Source: Chlorobiota bacterium (GTDB lineage Bacteria; Bacteroidota; Ignavibacteria; OLB7). Taken from it: DNA of 59,137 bases. The notes beneath the pieces were generated by a model. The model saw nothing but the letters and a program-made list of their open reading frames with translations. It had not been told where the DNA came from and searched no databases. The position numbers and the translations under genes were made by a program. Shown piece after piece: positions 1-8,974 of this stretch; within the stretch, counting starts at the first letter, position 1, and the number at the start of each line of letters is the position of its first letter. The stretch covers positions 1-59,137 of the forward strand of contig JAEUSP010000124.1 of NCBI GenBank assembly GCA_016788565.1. Direction: 5' to 3'.

Positions 1-40
1 TTTTTGGAGGTGGGGAGTTGAGGTTGGGGTGCTTCGCCGT

Positions 41-85
41 TCGGTGGCTCACGTTCATACTTCGACGGGGCTCAGCATGAGCGGA
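41..85 (+). repeat. Palindromic repeat, copy 1 of 6
   Basis: Copy of a dispersed element whose full form reads GGTGGCTCCGCTCAT, then ACTTCGACGGGGCTCAGC, then ATGAGCGGA. The ends TCCGCTCAT and ATGAGCGGA are perfect reverse complements in the best copies (here the left arm is altered to CACGTTCAT). It could form a hairpin in RNA. Other copies are at 266, 10935, 12144, 40857 and 54501. Confidence 0.85.
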
Positions 86-116
86 GGGCTGGGTTCGGTG
101 GAGTTTACTCCACCCT

Positions 117-153
117 GTCATCGCCCCGACGAGTCGGGGTCTTCGACAAGGAG
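117..153 (+). repeat. 37-bp dispersed element, copy 1
   Basis: This 37-bp stretch (GTCATCGC, a CCGACGAGTCGG-type palindrome, then CTTCGACAAGGAG) matches 40917-40953 at 34 of 37 positions by eye. The palindromic core CCCCGACnAGTCGGGG also appears inside the mobile-element-like copy at 7094-7109. Confidence 0.8.
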
Positions 154-265
154 TCTTCGACGAAGCGATCTCGCGGATTTCTGGGATGGCATCGGACACA
201 CAGCTGGCCGCGAGATCGCCACGTCGCTGTGGCTCCTCGCGATGACGAAGAAGAGAGCCGCGCCA

Positions 266-310
266 TCCGGTGGCTCCGCTCATACTTCGACGGGGCTCAG
301 CTTGAGCGGA
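266..310 (+). repeat. Palindromic repeat, copy 2 of 6
   Basis: Same element as at 41-85, with an intact TCCGCTCAT left arm and a right arm altered to TTGAGCGGA. It is followed by GGGCTGGGTTCGG, which also follows copy 1, so the repeated unit extends past the palindrome here. Confidence 0.85.
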
Positions 311-452
311 GGGCTGGGTTCGGAGGTGGCTCCAAAATTCTTTATTCGACATTCCCCTAATAGATTGTGGTCAGTTGCAAGAACCAATTCGGCATTCGAC
401 ATTCGGCATTCCTATCTATGTTTGCCCGAACAACAACATCAACCTGCCTTCA

Positions 453-2690
453 ATGAAACCAACGTTCCTTCTTGCCTGCGCCCTGTTGTTTGCTCCCTTT
501 TGCGTGGCGGTTTCTCAGCCGTTCAATGTGGCCCAGCACCAGATTGCCCTTCAACGCCATTCCAACGTTTTCCAAGGGCCAGCCCTCCGCTCCAGCGACG
601 GCTCCTCGATGTACATGAAACTGAAGGACGACCGCATCACCCCCGCCCCCGCGATTGACAGCACCAGCGTCTATCTGGGAACGGAAAACGGGATACTCAC
701 CGCGTTTGTGGATATGGGAATCACGGTTATTGGCAAGGCCGATGGCGCGGTGAATGCTGCGCCTGCCATTCATGCTGGAAGCCTGTTTGCCGGAAGCAGC
801 GATGGCGCGATCTACGCCTTTGGCGTAACCTCACAGGAGCTTCAGTGGAAGTTCAAAGGGGGAGGGGCCTTCACCACAACACCGCTTGCGGTTGGCGATA
901 TGCTGGTTGCTTCCTGCGATGACCGTTTCATCTACGCGATTAATGCCGGAACATCCGCCAACAAAGGGAGCCTGAAATGGAAATATCAACTTGCCGGCAA
1001 ACCAGCCGCGCCAGCTTGGAACGATGGTGTGATCTACGTGGGAACCGACGAACCCGCCACCTACGCCATTGATGGCGCGACCGGAACGCTGAAATGGAAA
1101 ACAGATGGTTGGGGCGGGCAAGTGGTGCTGGGAAAATGGCAGGTGTTTGCTGCCGGCAAAACCGGGCTGGCAATGCTGAACAACGTGAGCGGGAGCCGCG
1201 TCTGGCAGTTTCTGGAAACCGGAAAAGGTGGCGTGCAAATTTCTGCAAACGATAGCGTCCTTGTGGTTGTGGCCAGCGGCGGAACGGTGTTCGGGCTTGA
1301 CCCAGAAGAGGGAACAAAACGTTGGCAGCTTGATGGCTTGGAGAAACTGTATTCCCCCGCCGCGCTCTGCCAAGATGTTGGCTACGTGGTGGATTTTTCC
1401 TGGAATGTGACCGCCTTCAGTTTGAACGACGGAGCCAAGCTGTGGGAGCAAGAAGCTGGCTTCGGCTACGGCGGGATAGGAACGCCAGCCTTGCTGAACG
1501 GGACGCTGTACGTGGCCACTCCCGAAAAATTGGTGATGATTTCTTCACCAGAAACCAGCGAAACCGTTGCTGCCGAAGCCACCGACGATGCTCCAATTCC
1601 CGATGCAGAAATCAGCGACCCCAACGCTTCTTGGTTCGATGCTGCAAAGCAGGGGAATCTTGAACGGGTGAAAGAATTGCTGGCAACGGGAACCCCGGTT
1701 GACACCACAAATCACGTTGGCGAAACCGCGCTGATGGCCGCCGGTTGGACTGGAAACATTGAGGTTGTTGGGTTGCTGTTGGAGCGTGGTGCCGATGCCA
1801 ACAAACGGGATATGTACGGTGTCACCCCAACAATGCACGCCGCGTTGGAAGGGGAAACTTCGGTGGTGAAATTGCTGCTGGATCATGGTGGCCGCGTAAA
1901 CGACAAGGATACCGCCGGGCGGACAGCCATTGCCCACGCAGCGTGGGAAGGAAAGGATGAAGCCGTGCGGCTGCTGCTGGAAAACGGAGCCAACCCCGAC
2001 ATCCCCGATAACAACGCCATGACCCCGTTAATGCACGCAGCAATCGAAGGGGCGGATGGTTCGATCCGCATTCTGTTGGAAGCAAAGGCGAACATGGCCT
2101 CAATCGCTTCCTCCGGAAAAAGTGCGATAGCCTATGCCATTGAGTTCGATAAACCGGAATCGGTGCGGCTGCTGTATGCTGGCGGTGCAACCCTTCCGCC
2201 ACCCGACTCGCTTGGCTGGACACCGCTGATGCACCAGGCCGCGCTGGGCAATGCCCCCATGGTTCAGCTTCTTATAGATATTGGCGCAAACCCAAACGCA
2301 CGCGCCAACGACGGCGAAACCCCACTGCATAAAGCGGTGCTGAAAGAACAGTTCCAAGTGACGCAGTTGCTGCTGGAGCAACGGGTGGATGTCAACGCTG
2401 CCTCCACGGCTGGCGAAACTCCGCTGATCTACGCCGCCTACCGCGCCAACCCCGAGCTTGTGGCCACGTTGCTGAAGGCCGGGGCAACCGTCCACCACAG
2501 CGATAACGATGGCTACACCCCGTTGATGTTCGCCGCGCAAACAAGGTGCTTGGAGTGCGCAAAACTGATGCTGGCAAAAAAGCCTGATCTGAAAAAGAAG
2601 AACTTGTTTGATGACACCGCTCTTTCCATCGCCACAAAGAATGGGGATACGGAGATGGTGGTGTTATTGAAGAAGGCCGGGGCGAAATAG
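453..2690 (+). CDS. Exported PQQ-type beta-propeller / ankyrin-repeat fusion protein
   Basis: 745-residue protein. An earlier in-frame start would add 26 residues of repeat-derived sequence, so I start at the ATG that opens a clear signal peptide (MKPTFLLACALLFAPFCVAV, cleaved near SQ). Residues about 50-370 form PQQ-like propeller blades, seen as recurring YVGT / LKWK / YAIDGATG patterns as in BamB-like proteins. Residues about 390-745 are roughly ten ankyrin repeats (GETALMAA, GADANKRD, GWTPLMHQA patterns). Both halves are binding scaffolds, so the likely site is the periplasm or cell surface and the partner is unknown. The fusion is unusual. No catalytic residues are visible. Confidence 0.85.
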   Translation: MKPTFLLACALLFAPFCVAVSQPFNVAQHQIALQRHSNVFQGPALRSSDGSSMYMKLKDDRITPAPAIDSTSVYLGTENGILTAFVDMGITVIGKADGAVNAAPAIHAGSLFAGSSDGAIYAFGVTSQELQWKFKGGGAFTTTPLAVGDMLVASCDDRFIYAINAGTSANKGSLKWKYQLAGKPAAPAWNDGVIYVGTDEPATYAIDGATGTLKWKTDGWGGQVVLGKWQVFAAGKTGLAMLNNVSGSRVWQFLETGKGGVQISANDSVLVVVASGGTVFGLDPEEGTKRWQLDGLEKLYSPAALCQDVGYVVDFSWNVTAFSLNDGAKLWEQEAGFGYGGIGTPALLNGTLYVATPEKLVMISSPETSETVAAEATDDAPIPDAEISDPNASWFDAAKQGNLERVKELLATGTPVDTTNHVGETALMAAGWTGNIEVVGLLLERGADANKRDMYGVTPTMHAALEGETSVVKLLLDHGGRVNDKDTAGRTAIAHAAWEGKDEAVRLLLENGANPDIPDNNAMTPLMHAAIEGADGSIRILLEAKANMASIASSGKSAIAYAIEFDKPESVRLLYAGGATLPPPDSLGWTPLMHQAALGNAPMVQLLIDIGANPNARANDGETPLHKAVLKEQFQVTQLLLEQRVDVNAASTAGETPLIYAAYRANPELVATLLKAGATVHHSDNDGYTPLMFAAQTRCLECAKLMLAKKPDLKKKNLFDDTALSIATKNGDTEMVVLLKKAGAK

Positions 2691-2708
2691 AGTGGTGAAG
2701 GTAGAACG

Positions 2709-2752
2709 CCAACCGGCTACCGCCAATGGAACGTTGGACAGTAGCCGGCTGG
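2709..2752. other. Imperfect hairpin between convergent genes
   Basis: CCAACCGGCTAC and GTAGCCGGCTGG form an 11-of-12 bp stem around a 20-base loop that itself contains CCAA/TTGG. It lies between the convergent ends of the propeller/ankyrin gene and the vWA gene. It has no adjacent T-run, so a simple intrinsic terminator is not supported, although a termination or mRNA-end role is possible. Confidence 0.5.
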
Positions 2753-2909
2753 TTGATAGACAGTGTAGGCCTCTACATCACACAAGACTCCGCAAGTGGG
2801 CGAAGTGTCGCACGGCGAAAAAGAATTTTTTTTGGGCTGGGTTGCGGGTCGCTCATCTGCGGGGACGCGGGGGCCTTCCGCGCCCCGCAGTGAACGCTAT
2901 CCAACAGGC

Positions 2910-4634
2910 TTAGCGCGAACGCGGGGCCTGCTTCTCGTTGGATTGATTACGGTGAATCTCCGCGCCTTTCTTGCTGATATTCTCGGCCAGTTTCTCCAGC
3001 AGCTTGATCTCCTTCGTCAGCCCTTCATCCATCAACTGGGCGTTCTGCAACGCCGCCAGAGTTTTGGCGCGAGTGACGGCTTCGGCGGCTTCTTCCCGCT
3101 TCCCTTCGGCAAACAGTGTGCAGCCGTCGCGCAGGCCAAAGTAGATGTTCGTCAGTGCCGTTGCCAGCTTGATTCCGTCGTGGGTGAAGTATTGTGCCCC
3201 AGGCTCCAACCTTGCTTGGCCGTTGTAATGAACCTCCTGCTGTTCCTTGTACTCCTTGCCGTTCACATCGGTGAATCCTAACGTTCCGCTGGCAACCAGG
3301 TCGCCGCTGCTGAAGCCCAATGTTCCGTTGTCTTCGCGCTCGTACCGCAACACAATCGCGCCACGGTTGCTGGAAAGGAAAACCGTTGGGACGTGCAGCT
3401 TTGCGTCGCGGTCGCCGGGCTTCCACGTTGGCAGGCCATACACCGCTTTCAGTTTCAAGCCGGGGGGCGTTTTGATTGTGACGTTCAGGTCATACACCAG
3501 CGGTGTCACCAAGTAGTCGAACTCGGTATCGAACACGTTGGCCACCTTCTCCGGTGTTTCCAGATAGAAGAAATTTCCGCCGCGAAGTTGTGAGATGTGA
3601 TACACCAACTCATGCCCAAAATCAACCCCAACGCCAAATGCGGTTAGCCCAATTCCTTCGTCGGCGTATTTCTGGGTTAGCGTTCGGAAGCTGGCCGAAT
3701 CGGTGCGCCCAACGTTCGGCATGGCATCGGTGAACAGGAACAGCCGTTTGGACGCGCCTTCCCGCGAAGGGACGTTGGCAAGCTGGTTGAATCCAAGCCG
3801 CAACCCCAACTCAATATCGGTCCCGCCGTCGGGGGTGATCCCATCTATCAGTTTGTTCACTGCTGTTTTGTCGCTCACCCGGGTTGCCGGAAGTATCACT
3901 TGCGCCTTGTCGTCGAACTGAATAATGGTCAGTTCATCGTTGGCGTTCAAGTTCTCCACCAATTTGTGCAGTGCTTTTTTTGTTGCCTCCATGCTTTCCC
4001 CTTCCATGGATCCACTGCGGTCAATCACCACTGCCAACTGCAAATTCTGGCGGCGGAATTCATCGGCTTTGATGTTGGAGTTCATTCCCAATTGCAGAAA
4101 CAGCGCGTTGGTGCGGTCGTCAGCAGCCGGGGCAAAGCCGTAGCCAAGCGATAAACAGAGTTTGGCGTTGCATTCCCCCGATGGAGTTGGGATGTCATGC
4201 TCGCTGTACAGGCCTTCCGGCGAGAAGTCAATGAAGTTTGGGACGTGGCCTTGCTCAATCAGCCGCCGTGCGTAGCCAATATCTTTCGCGCCGCCAATGG
4301 TCGCGCCCAACACCCTGGTCATCGTCAGTGGCGAGGCGAACCCGGGGGCCATTCCACCGCCCAATCCGCTTCCCCCCATGGTTTTCAGCGAGGGTGGGGC
4401 TGGCGGGGCAACTTCAAATGAGGTGTTGGTTTGTACCCGGCCCGACCGAACCTGAACGGTTCCATCCAACGGGTCCGACTTCGCTCGCGAGCTATCCACC
4501 GACGAGTTCCCCGATTCCCCTTGCGAAAAAACTGGGATGCTGGAAAGGAGAAGAAGAAGCGCGGCAACAACGGCCCGGTGGGAAATCTTGCTGGCTGTTG
4601 GTTTGCTCACGGTGTAGCTGAACGTGGTTATCAT
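2910..4634 (-). CDS. Exported von Willebrand factor A domain protein
   Basis: 574 residues. The N-terminus has a hydrophobic export signal (residues about 18-38, ALLLLLSSIPVFSQ). The vWA domain runs from about 198 to 375 with a MIDAS motif at D205-R-S207-G-S209, followed by the conserved threonine region (GGTDIELGL) and LFLFTDAMPN. The C-terminal half (about 380-520) is beta-rich and resembles the tail of YfbK-type vWA proteins. Such proteins bind ligands through a divalent metal, but the ligand here is unknown. It is convergent with the preceding gene and divergent from the barrel protein gene at 4879. A second vWA protein lies at 22016. Confidence 0.85.
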   Translation of the reverse strand: MITTFSYTVSKPTASKISHRAVVAALLLLLSSIPVFSQGESGNSSVDSSRAKSDPLDGTVQVRSGRVQTNTSFEVAPPAPPSLKTMGGSGLGGGMAPGFASPLTMTRVLGATIGGAKDIGYARRLIEQGHVPNFIDFSPEGLYSEHDIPTPSGECNAKLCLSLGYGFAPAADDRTNALFLQLGMNSNIKADEFRRQNLQLAVVIDRSGSMEGESMEATKKALHKLVENLNANDELTIIQFDDKAQVILPATRVSDKTAVNKLIDGITPDGGTDIELGLRLGFNQLANVPSREGASKRLFLFTDAMPNVGRTDSASFRTLTQKYADEGIGLTAFGVGVDFGHELVYHISQLRGGNFFYLETPEKVANVFDTEFDYLVTPLVYDLNVTIKTPPGLKLKAVYGLPTWKPGDRDAKLHVPTVFLSSNRGAIVLRYEREDNGTLGFSSGDLVASGTLGFTDVNGKEYKEQQEVHYNGQARLEPGAQYFTHDGIKLATALTNIYFGLRDGCTLFAEGKREEAAEAVTRAKTLAALQNAQLMDEGLTKEIKLLEKLAENISKKGAEIHRNQSNEKQAPRSR

Positions 4635-4878
4635 GGTTCTCTGTTTCTATGTTGTGGTTCTGCGTGCTTGCGTGGCTGGCGGTTGGCCCCGTTGTTGGTT
4701 AAACTCCGCCCGCCGTTTGGCAACTGACGCGCTGCCGATGCTGGAACTGCTTTTCAGTGGAAGATGATTACCGGAACGGCAACCAGCGGCATGACGAAGG
4801 ATATGTAGCTCTGTAACACCCGCGCCCCATTGCCTTGCCGAACGCCCCGCACCGACGTAGTTTGCCCCGGTCGGTTGC

Positions 4879-6297
4879 ATGAATCAACTTAACCGTATGG
4901 CTCGACTTCTCTGCTTTTTCATTGCCTTTGTTGCAAGCGTGGCCTTGCTGCACGCACAGCCTGGTGGGATTACTGTCACCCCGCCAGAACTCTACCCTGG
5001 GCTGAACGAACTAATCATTACTGCCCCGGCAGGAATCCAAGAAATTACCTCGGTAGTTACGCCAAATGTGGAGTTGGAAGGGGGGGGGCTCTATTCTTGC
5101 GAGAAAGAAGTTCGGCTGAACGTGCTGGTGAAGACCGCCAGCCAAGAAGTAACCGTTAATCTGAAAGTTCGGGATTGCCGTGGGAACGAAGCGCAGTTCC
5201 CGATGCGGCTGAACACAACCTGGAATCTGGATACCATCAGGTTTGGAAGGATTGAAACAGGGAAAACCGGCTGCAAGCTGTTCCGAATTTCGCTGAACGG
5301 AATCGTTGGAATTGGCGGAGCGGTGACGCTCGACTCGGTGACAACCACGCTGAACAATGTCCGAATCAAGCTCCCAACAAAGCTCCCGTTGAATATCCCG
5401 CGCGGGTCGGAGTTCAAGTATGAAGTCTGCTTTGATGCCGACGAGCCTGGGTTGTACGAGTTTCCGGTGATTACTTGGATTCGCCGCCCCTATCCCAGCG
5501 GCGGCCAAACAACCTACCCGGTTGCCGATACCGGAGTCGTCCGCGTGGTGAAGCCACATCATATTCCCGATGAAGTGAAAGATTGGCTTCCCGACCCGCC
5601 GTTGGTAGATCCCACAACCTTTCGTTCGGTTGGCGTGCCGAACGCAATCATCCCCAAAAAAGGGAAATTCTTTTTGGGGAGCTACGACCTGCTGGGGCTG
5701 GTTGGAGGCTACTCCTTCAGCAATAACTTTATGGTGCTTGCTGGCGGCGCGTTGCCGCTTCCGGATGATTGGGGTGGGGTTCGTGGCGATGCGTTTGGGG
5801 CGTACTCTATCGGCGCAAAAGGGGGGTGGGATATTGGGAAAAATCTGAACGTTGCGGCTGGCTACCAAGTTGGCCGAAGCGTGCTGGATAAGGAGGCCAC
5901 GCCGGAGTTAGAGTCTAGCATTTTCTTCCACGCGCCCTACGCCGCAATCAGCTACGGGAATGACAGCAGCCGCATTTCAGCAACGGTTGGATATGTCTTC
6001 AAGCGGCATCGCACCTTCATCCAAGATCCAAACGGGAACTTTTTTGATGAGTACGACCGCGACGCTCCGGTGGTGGCAATCGGCGGGGATTACCAGTTTG
6101 CTCGTGGCTGGAAAGTGGCCGGCGAAGCTGCGTACATGAAGACGCTTGGCGTGCTGCCAATTATCGGCACGGTGCGCTACTTCGGCGAAACCTACGCGAT
6201 TGATGCCGGGGTTGGATATGTGGGAATTGCCACCGAAGGAGCCGAAGCCCCAGCCATTCCTCTGGCCCCAATTCTTTCAGCCGTTTTTGTGTTCTGA
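4879..6297 (+). CDS. Outer-membrane beta-barrel protein with N-terminal Ig-like region
   Basis: 472 residues with a signal peptide ending near LLHAQ. Starting at residue 7 (4897) would also leave a good signal. The first half (about 30-250) is beta-rich with cysteines and resembles an Ig-like or DUF1573-style domain. From about 270 onward, glycine-rich amphipathic strands (GGYSFSNN, AAGYQVGRS, TVGYVFKRH) alternate, and the protein ends in phenylalanine (SAVFVF), a typical outer-membrane protein C-terminus. No family name is recognised. The small gene at 6362 follows after 64 bases and is probably co-transcribed. Confidence 0.75.
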   Translation: MNQLNRMARLLCFFIAFVASVALLHAQPGGITVTPPELYPGLNELIITAPAGIQEITSVVTPNVELEGGGLYSCEKEVRLNVLVKTASQEVTVNLKVRDCRGNEAQFPMRLNTTWNLDTIRFGRIETGKTGCKLFRISLNGIVGIGGAVTLDSVTTTLNNVRIKLPTKLPLNIPRGSEFKYEVCFDADEPGLYEFPVITWIRRPYPSGGQTTYPVADTGVVRVVKPHHIPDEVKDWLPDPPLVDPTTFRSVGVPNAIIPKKGKFFLGSYDLLGLVGGYSFSNNFMVLAGGALPLPDDWGGVRGDAFGAYSIGAKGGWDIGKNLNVAAGYQVGRSVLDKEATPELESSIFFHAPYAAISYGNDSSRISATVGYVFKRHRTFIQDPNGNFFDEYDRDAPVVAIGGDYQFARGWKVAGEAAYMKTLGVLPIIGTVRYFGETYAIDAGVGYVGIATEGAEAPAIPLAPILSAVFVF

Positions 6298-6361
6298 TTT
6301 GGGTTCTACATTTGACACAGAACTCTTCTACTCATACCGTGTTTCTGCAACAGTCAAACCG

Positions 6362-7000
6362 ATGAAACAACAACAACCGATGAAACAACAACTTCTGCTT
6401 CTGCTTGGCAGCATTGGGCTTCTGCTTGGCGTTCCGCTTGCTGCGGTGGCCGGATTAACCGAGCCGCTGAGCAGCATTGATGAAAGCCCTATCGTTGAGG
6501 AGTTCGGGTTTGCTCGGGCAGAGTTCTCGGCCGATGCAATCGAACGGATGGGGGGGGAAGAAGCAACCGCACGGGTGGTGGGATACCGCCCCGTGGACAC
6601 CAACTACCACGATAAGGTGGTGATGATTGTCAGGATGGATAGTGCTAACAACATCACGCTGATGAACCTGCTGATCCCCATAAAAATGACCGAAGACTCA
6701 GCAGGATATTGGTATGCGGCCCGGCTGGTGAACGCATTTTTCCGCAGCACGTTGGATGAAGAAGCTATCGTCCCATTCTACCCGCTGTTGGCCCAAATCG
6801 CCTATCCACGGCTGCTTCGCATGACGTTGCCAGAAGAAAAGCCGGAACACCTTCCCGATTTCCCAACCTCCGACTACCTGACGTACATTGCCAGACAGCG
6901 AATTTTTGCCCGCACCTACGGCTCCGTTTCCATGGTGCTAGAGGTGACAAAAGAAGAGGAACGCCTGATGACCTCCATCATCCTGCAACGCGCTTCGTGA
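6362..7000 (+). CDS. Small exported protein of unknown function
   Basis: 212 residues. The start is placed at the first ATG of a good signal peptide (MKQQQPMKQQLLLLLGSIG, cleaved near AAVAG); a second possible start lies six codons later. The mature part shows no motif that I recognise. It has mixed alpha/beta character and ends in TSIILQRAS. It follows the barrel protein on the same strand and is followed by the terminator at 7196-7236, so the two genes likely form one transcript. Accessory or chaperone-like roles for the barrel are possible but unsupported. Confidence 0.65.
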   Translation: MKQQQPMKQQLLLLLGSIGLLLGVPLAAVAGLTEPLSSIDESPIVEEFGFARAEFSADAIERMGGEEATARVVGYRPVDTNYHDKVVMIVRMDSANNITLMNLLIPIKMTEDSAGYWYAARLVNAFFRSTLDEEAIVPFYPLLAQIAYPRLLRMTLPEEKPEHLPDFPTSDYLTYIARQRIFARTYGSVSMVLEVTKEEERLMTSIILQRAS

Positions 7001-7038
7001 TGGCGGAGTAGGAAGGCACGCAAGAGTATGGCTTTCAT

Positions 7039-7195
7039 TATACTCCAAACAGAGTGGTTTGCGAAAAACTTAATCACTGTCATTCCCTGTTTACCCCGAC
7101 CAGTCGGGGCGAAAGCGGGAGCCGAAGGCCTGCGAAGCGTATCCATAGCACACCTGGCTGAGTAGAATTTCGCAAACCAATTTGCTCTGAGTATA
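7039..7195 (+). mobile_element. MITE-like element, copy A (157 bp, with internal insertion)
   Basis: Begins TATACTCC and ends GAGTATA, with inner inverted sequences TGGTTTGCGA and TCGCAAACCA. Compared with copies at 10804-10918 and 11961-12076 it is about 40 bp longer because the middle holds extra sequence including the palindrome CCCCGACCAGTCGGGG. It encodes nothing. Ends of TA plus inverted repeats are what a TA-targeting (IS630/Tc1-like) miniature element would show, but no parent transposase is in this window. It ends exactly where the terminator hairpin begins. Confidence 0.75.
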
Positions 7196-7236
7196 AACAG
7201 GCCGCGCAAGCAATCCTTGCGCGGCCTGTTTTTTTT
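7196..7236 (+). terminator. Strong intrinsic terminator
   Basis: Perfect 15-bp stem (AACAGGCCGCGCAAG / CTTGCGCGGCCTGTT) with a 5-base loop CAATC, followed by a run of T. The T-run is on the plus strand, so it ends transcription of the barrel protein operon. It lies 14 bases from the convergent gpmA stop and may also help there. Confidence 0.9.
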
Positions 7237-7250
7237 GCGCTTGGTTTTGG

Positions 7251-7871
7251 CTACAAATCCCGCTTGCTTACCACCTTCAGCACTCCTTCATCAACATTCA
7301 TCTGGTAGGCTATCGGCACTCCGGTGGGGATATTTAGCTCCAGAATAGATTCGTTGGTGTGGTGGTCCAGCGTGTACATCAGCGAGCGGAGGGAGTTGCC
7401 GTGGGCAACCACCAGCACGTTCAAGCCGGCCAGCAGATCGGGAAGGATATGCTGCTGGTAGTAGGGCATCACCCGCTTCATGCAAAGCTCCAAGCTCTCG
7501 GCTTCTGGGCCGGGTGGTGGAACATCGAAGCTGCGCCGCCAGATATGCACTTGTTCATCGCCATACTTTGCGGCGGTTTCTGCTTTGTTCAATCCTTGCA
7601 AATCGCCGTAGTGGCGTTCGTTCAAAGCCTGATCTTCGATCATGGGAAGTTGCTGCATCCCAGCGGCTTCCAGCGCAATTTTTGCGGTGTTGATTGCCCG
7701 CATCAGCCGCGAAGTATACACCCGATCAATCTTCATCCCGCGAAGTTTTTCCCCGGCTTGTTGGGCTTCCTGGCGCCCGGCATCGCTCAGGTCAATATCT
7801 ACCCAGCCGGTAAATCGGTTCTCAAGGTTCCATTGTGATTGGCCGTGGCGCAGCAAGATCAGTGTTGGCAT
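7251..7871 (-). CDS. gpmA: 2,3-bisphosphoglycerate-dependent phosphoglycerate mutase
   Basis: 206 residues. It interconverts 3- and 2-phosphoglycerate in glycolysis and gluconeogenesis through a phosphohistidine. The family signature LLRHGQSQWN holds the catalytic H9. The acid residue is in NERHYGDLQG (E85), and the second histidine is H157 in VVAHGNS. The protein is shorter than the about 250-residue E. coli enzyme and belongs to the compact form. It lies 23 bases downstream of the MqnA-like gene on the same strand, probably in one transcript. Confidence 0.95.
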   Translation of the reverse strand: MPTLILLRHGQSQWNLENRFTGWVDIDLSDAGRQEAQQAGEKLRGMKIDRVYTSRLMRAINTAKIALEAAGMQQLPMIEDQALNERHYGDLQGLNKAETAAKYGDEQVHIWRRSFDVPPPGPEAESLELCMKRVMPYYQQHILPDLLAGLNVLVVAHGNSLRSLMYTLDHHTNESILELNIPTGVPIAYQMNVDEGVLKVVSKRDL

Positions 7872-7894
7872 GGTGTGTGGTTGATGCTTGTGAG

Positions 7895-8782
7895 TTATTC
7901 GGTTGGTTGATTGCTTGTTCTGTTCTCGGTTGGTTTCGCTGGTTCGGCTGGTTCCGTTGGCTGGGCTGGCGGCGGCGCTAGTGGGGGGCCCGCCAACTCC
8001 CCATCGGGTAGATATTTCAGCGTTGGCATGTCGTGGATTGCGCCGTGATAAAACAGGTAGCCGTAGAGTGCCGTTAGCCCCGGAAGGTCCTCATCACGCA
8101 GGCCATACCGAACATCCCCCAACAGGTATCGTTGGTGAAAACGCCCGGCCAACGTTGGGTTCGCGCTCCGTGCAGCGGTGTCGGGAATGGCCGCCCCTGC
8201 CTCTTTCGCGGCAACAGCAAACCCCTGCAATTGCGGCTCAGTAAGTCTCCCGATGCGTCCCCAGGCCAGAAGATAGGGGAGCATCGTTTCGGCCATATCT
8301 TCCCATTCATCCGAAAGATCAAACATGGAACGCTTGCCGCTGGCATCAAAAATTGCTTCATCCCCAGCAATCAGCGCGGCATCGGCTAGGGCCAGCATCT
8401 GGTCCAAATTGCTCCCGTCTGGGATCGGAATGAACCGTGGGGTGAGGTCATATTTTTCCAGCAGAATAATCCGCGCCACCAACGCCGGAAAACCGTCCGG
8501 CTGCCGCACCGCAACGGTGTTGATGCTTGCCAGCCCCTGGTTGAAAATCAGTTTCAGCATCCCTGCAAACCCTCCGGTCATCACCCCAAACTGCGGAACC
8601 AGCGCGTAATCCACCAATCCCAGCGAGCTTGCATACTCCATCGGCGAGGTGATCACAACATCGGCGGTTCCGGCAAGCAGCATTGCCTCCGGCTCATCGG
8701 TTGGGTGCAGCGTCCAGCCTTGCCGCTGCAACGCAGCAACCATCGGCTCCAGCACAAATTGTGGTGTATATCCAAGAATCAT
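7895..8782 (-). CDS. MqnA/MqnD-family protein (probable menaquinone futalosine pathway or substrate-binding relative)
   Basis: 295 residues with a two-lobe, periplasmic-binding-protein-like pattern. ALIAGDEAIFD followed by MFDLSDEWEDM resembles the region 'GDxAL ... DLGxEW' of chorismate dehydratase MqnA (PF02621). There is no signal peptide, consistent with a cytoplasmic MqnA-type enzyme. The C-terminal 30 residues are an unusual Pro/Thr/Glu-rich tail (PAEPAKPTE repeats). The N-terminus starts close to the first strand, so a few residues may be missing. An alternative is an ABC-type binding protein. It is probably co-transcribed with gpmA. Confidence 0.6.
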   Translation of the reverse strand: MILGYTPQFVLEPMVAALQRQGWTLHPTDEPEAMLLAGTADVVITSPMEYASSLGLVDYALVPQFGVMTGGFAGMLKLIFNQGLASINTVAVRQPDGFPALVARIILLEKYDLTPRFIPIPDGSNLDQMLALADAALIAGDEAIFDASGKRSMFDLSDEWEDMAETMLPYLLAWGRIGRLTEPQLQGFAVAAKEAGAAIPDTAARSANPTLAGRFHQRYLLGDVRYGLRDEDLPGLTALYGYLFYHGAIHDMPTLKYLPDGELAGPPLAPPPAQPTEPAEPAKPTENRTSNQPTE

Positions 8783-8974
8783 GATTACTCAGCAGTTATC
8801 TGTTGTGGAAATTGTTGAAAGTTCGCATGGCGCATCACCAGCGGATGTGCTGTTGATCCCTATTTCAAACAACCAATTACTAATCGCCAACCGGTATCGG
8901 CCTTTCTCCACAACCTCATTTCCTATTTTCGCCACAATTCTATCAACATCAACCGACAGCAGCCGACCGAAGCT

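Larger units (their letters stand above)
1..452. other. Repeat-filled intergenic region
   Basis: No convincing gene is seen here. The stretch holds two copies of the TCCGCTCAT-type palindrome (41-85 and 266-310), a 37-bp element shared with 40917-40953 (117-153), and a segment at about 163-252 with the inverted pair GCGATCTCGCGG / GCGAGATCGC and the phrase CTCCTCGCGATGACG. That phrase resembles a dispersed element known from many bacterial genomes. A short ATTCGACATTCGGCATTC tract lies at about 386-412. An open frame covering 29-658 is made mostly of these repeats and is unlikely to be a gene. Confidence 0.7.

Noticed and set aside
29-658. Open frame on the plus strand at the window start
   Set aside because: It is made of palindromic and other repeats and overlaps the propeller/ankyrin gene in another frame.
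7251-7871. Histidine phosphatase of another type instead of gpmA
   Set aside because: The RHGQSQWN, NERHYGDLQG and AHGNSLR phrases are specific for dPGM.
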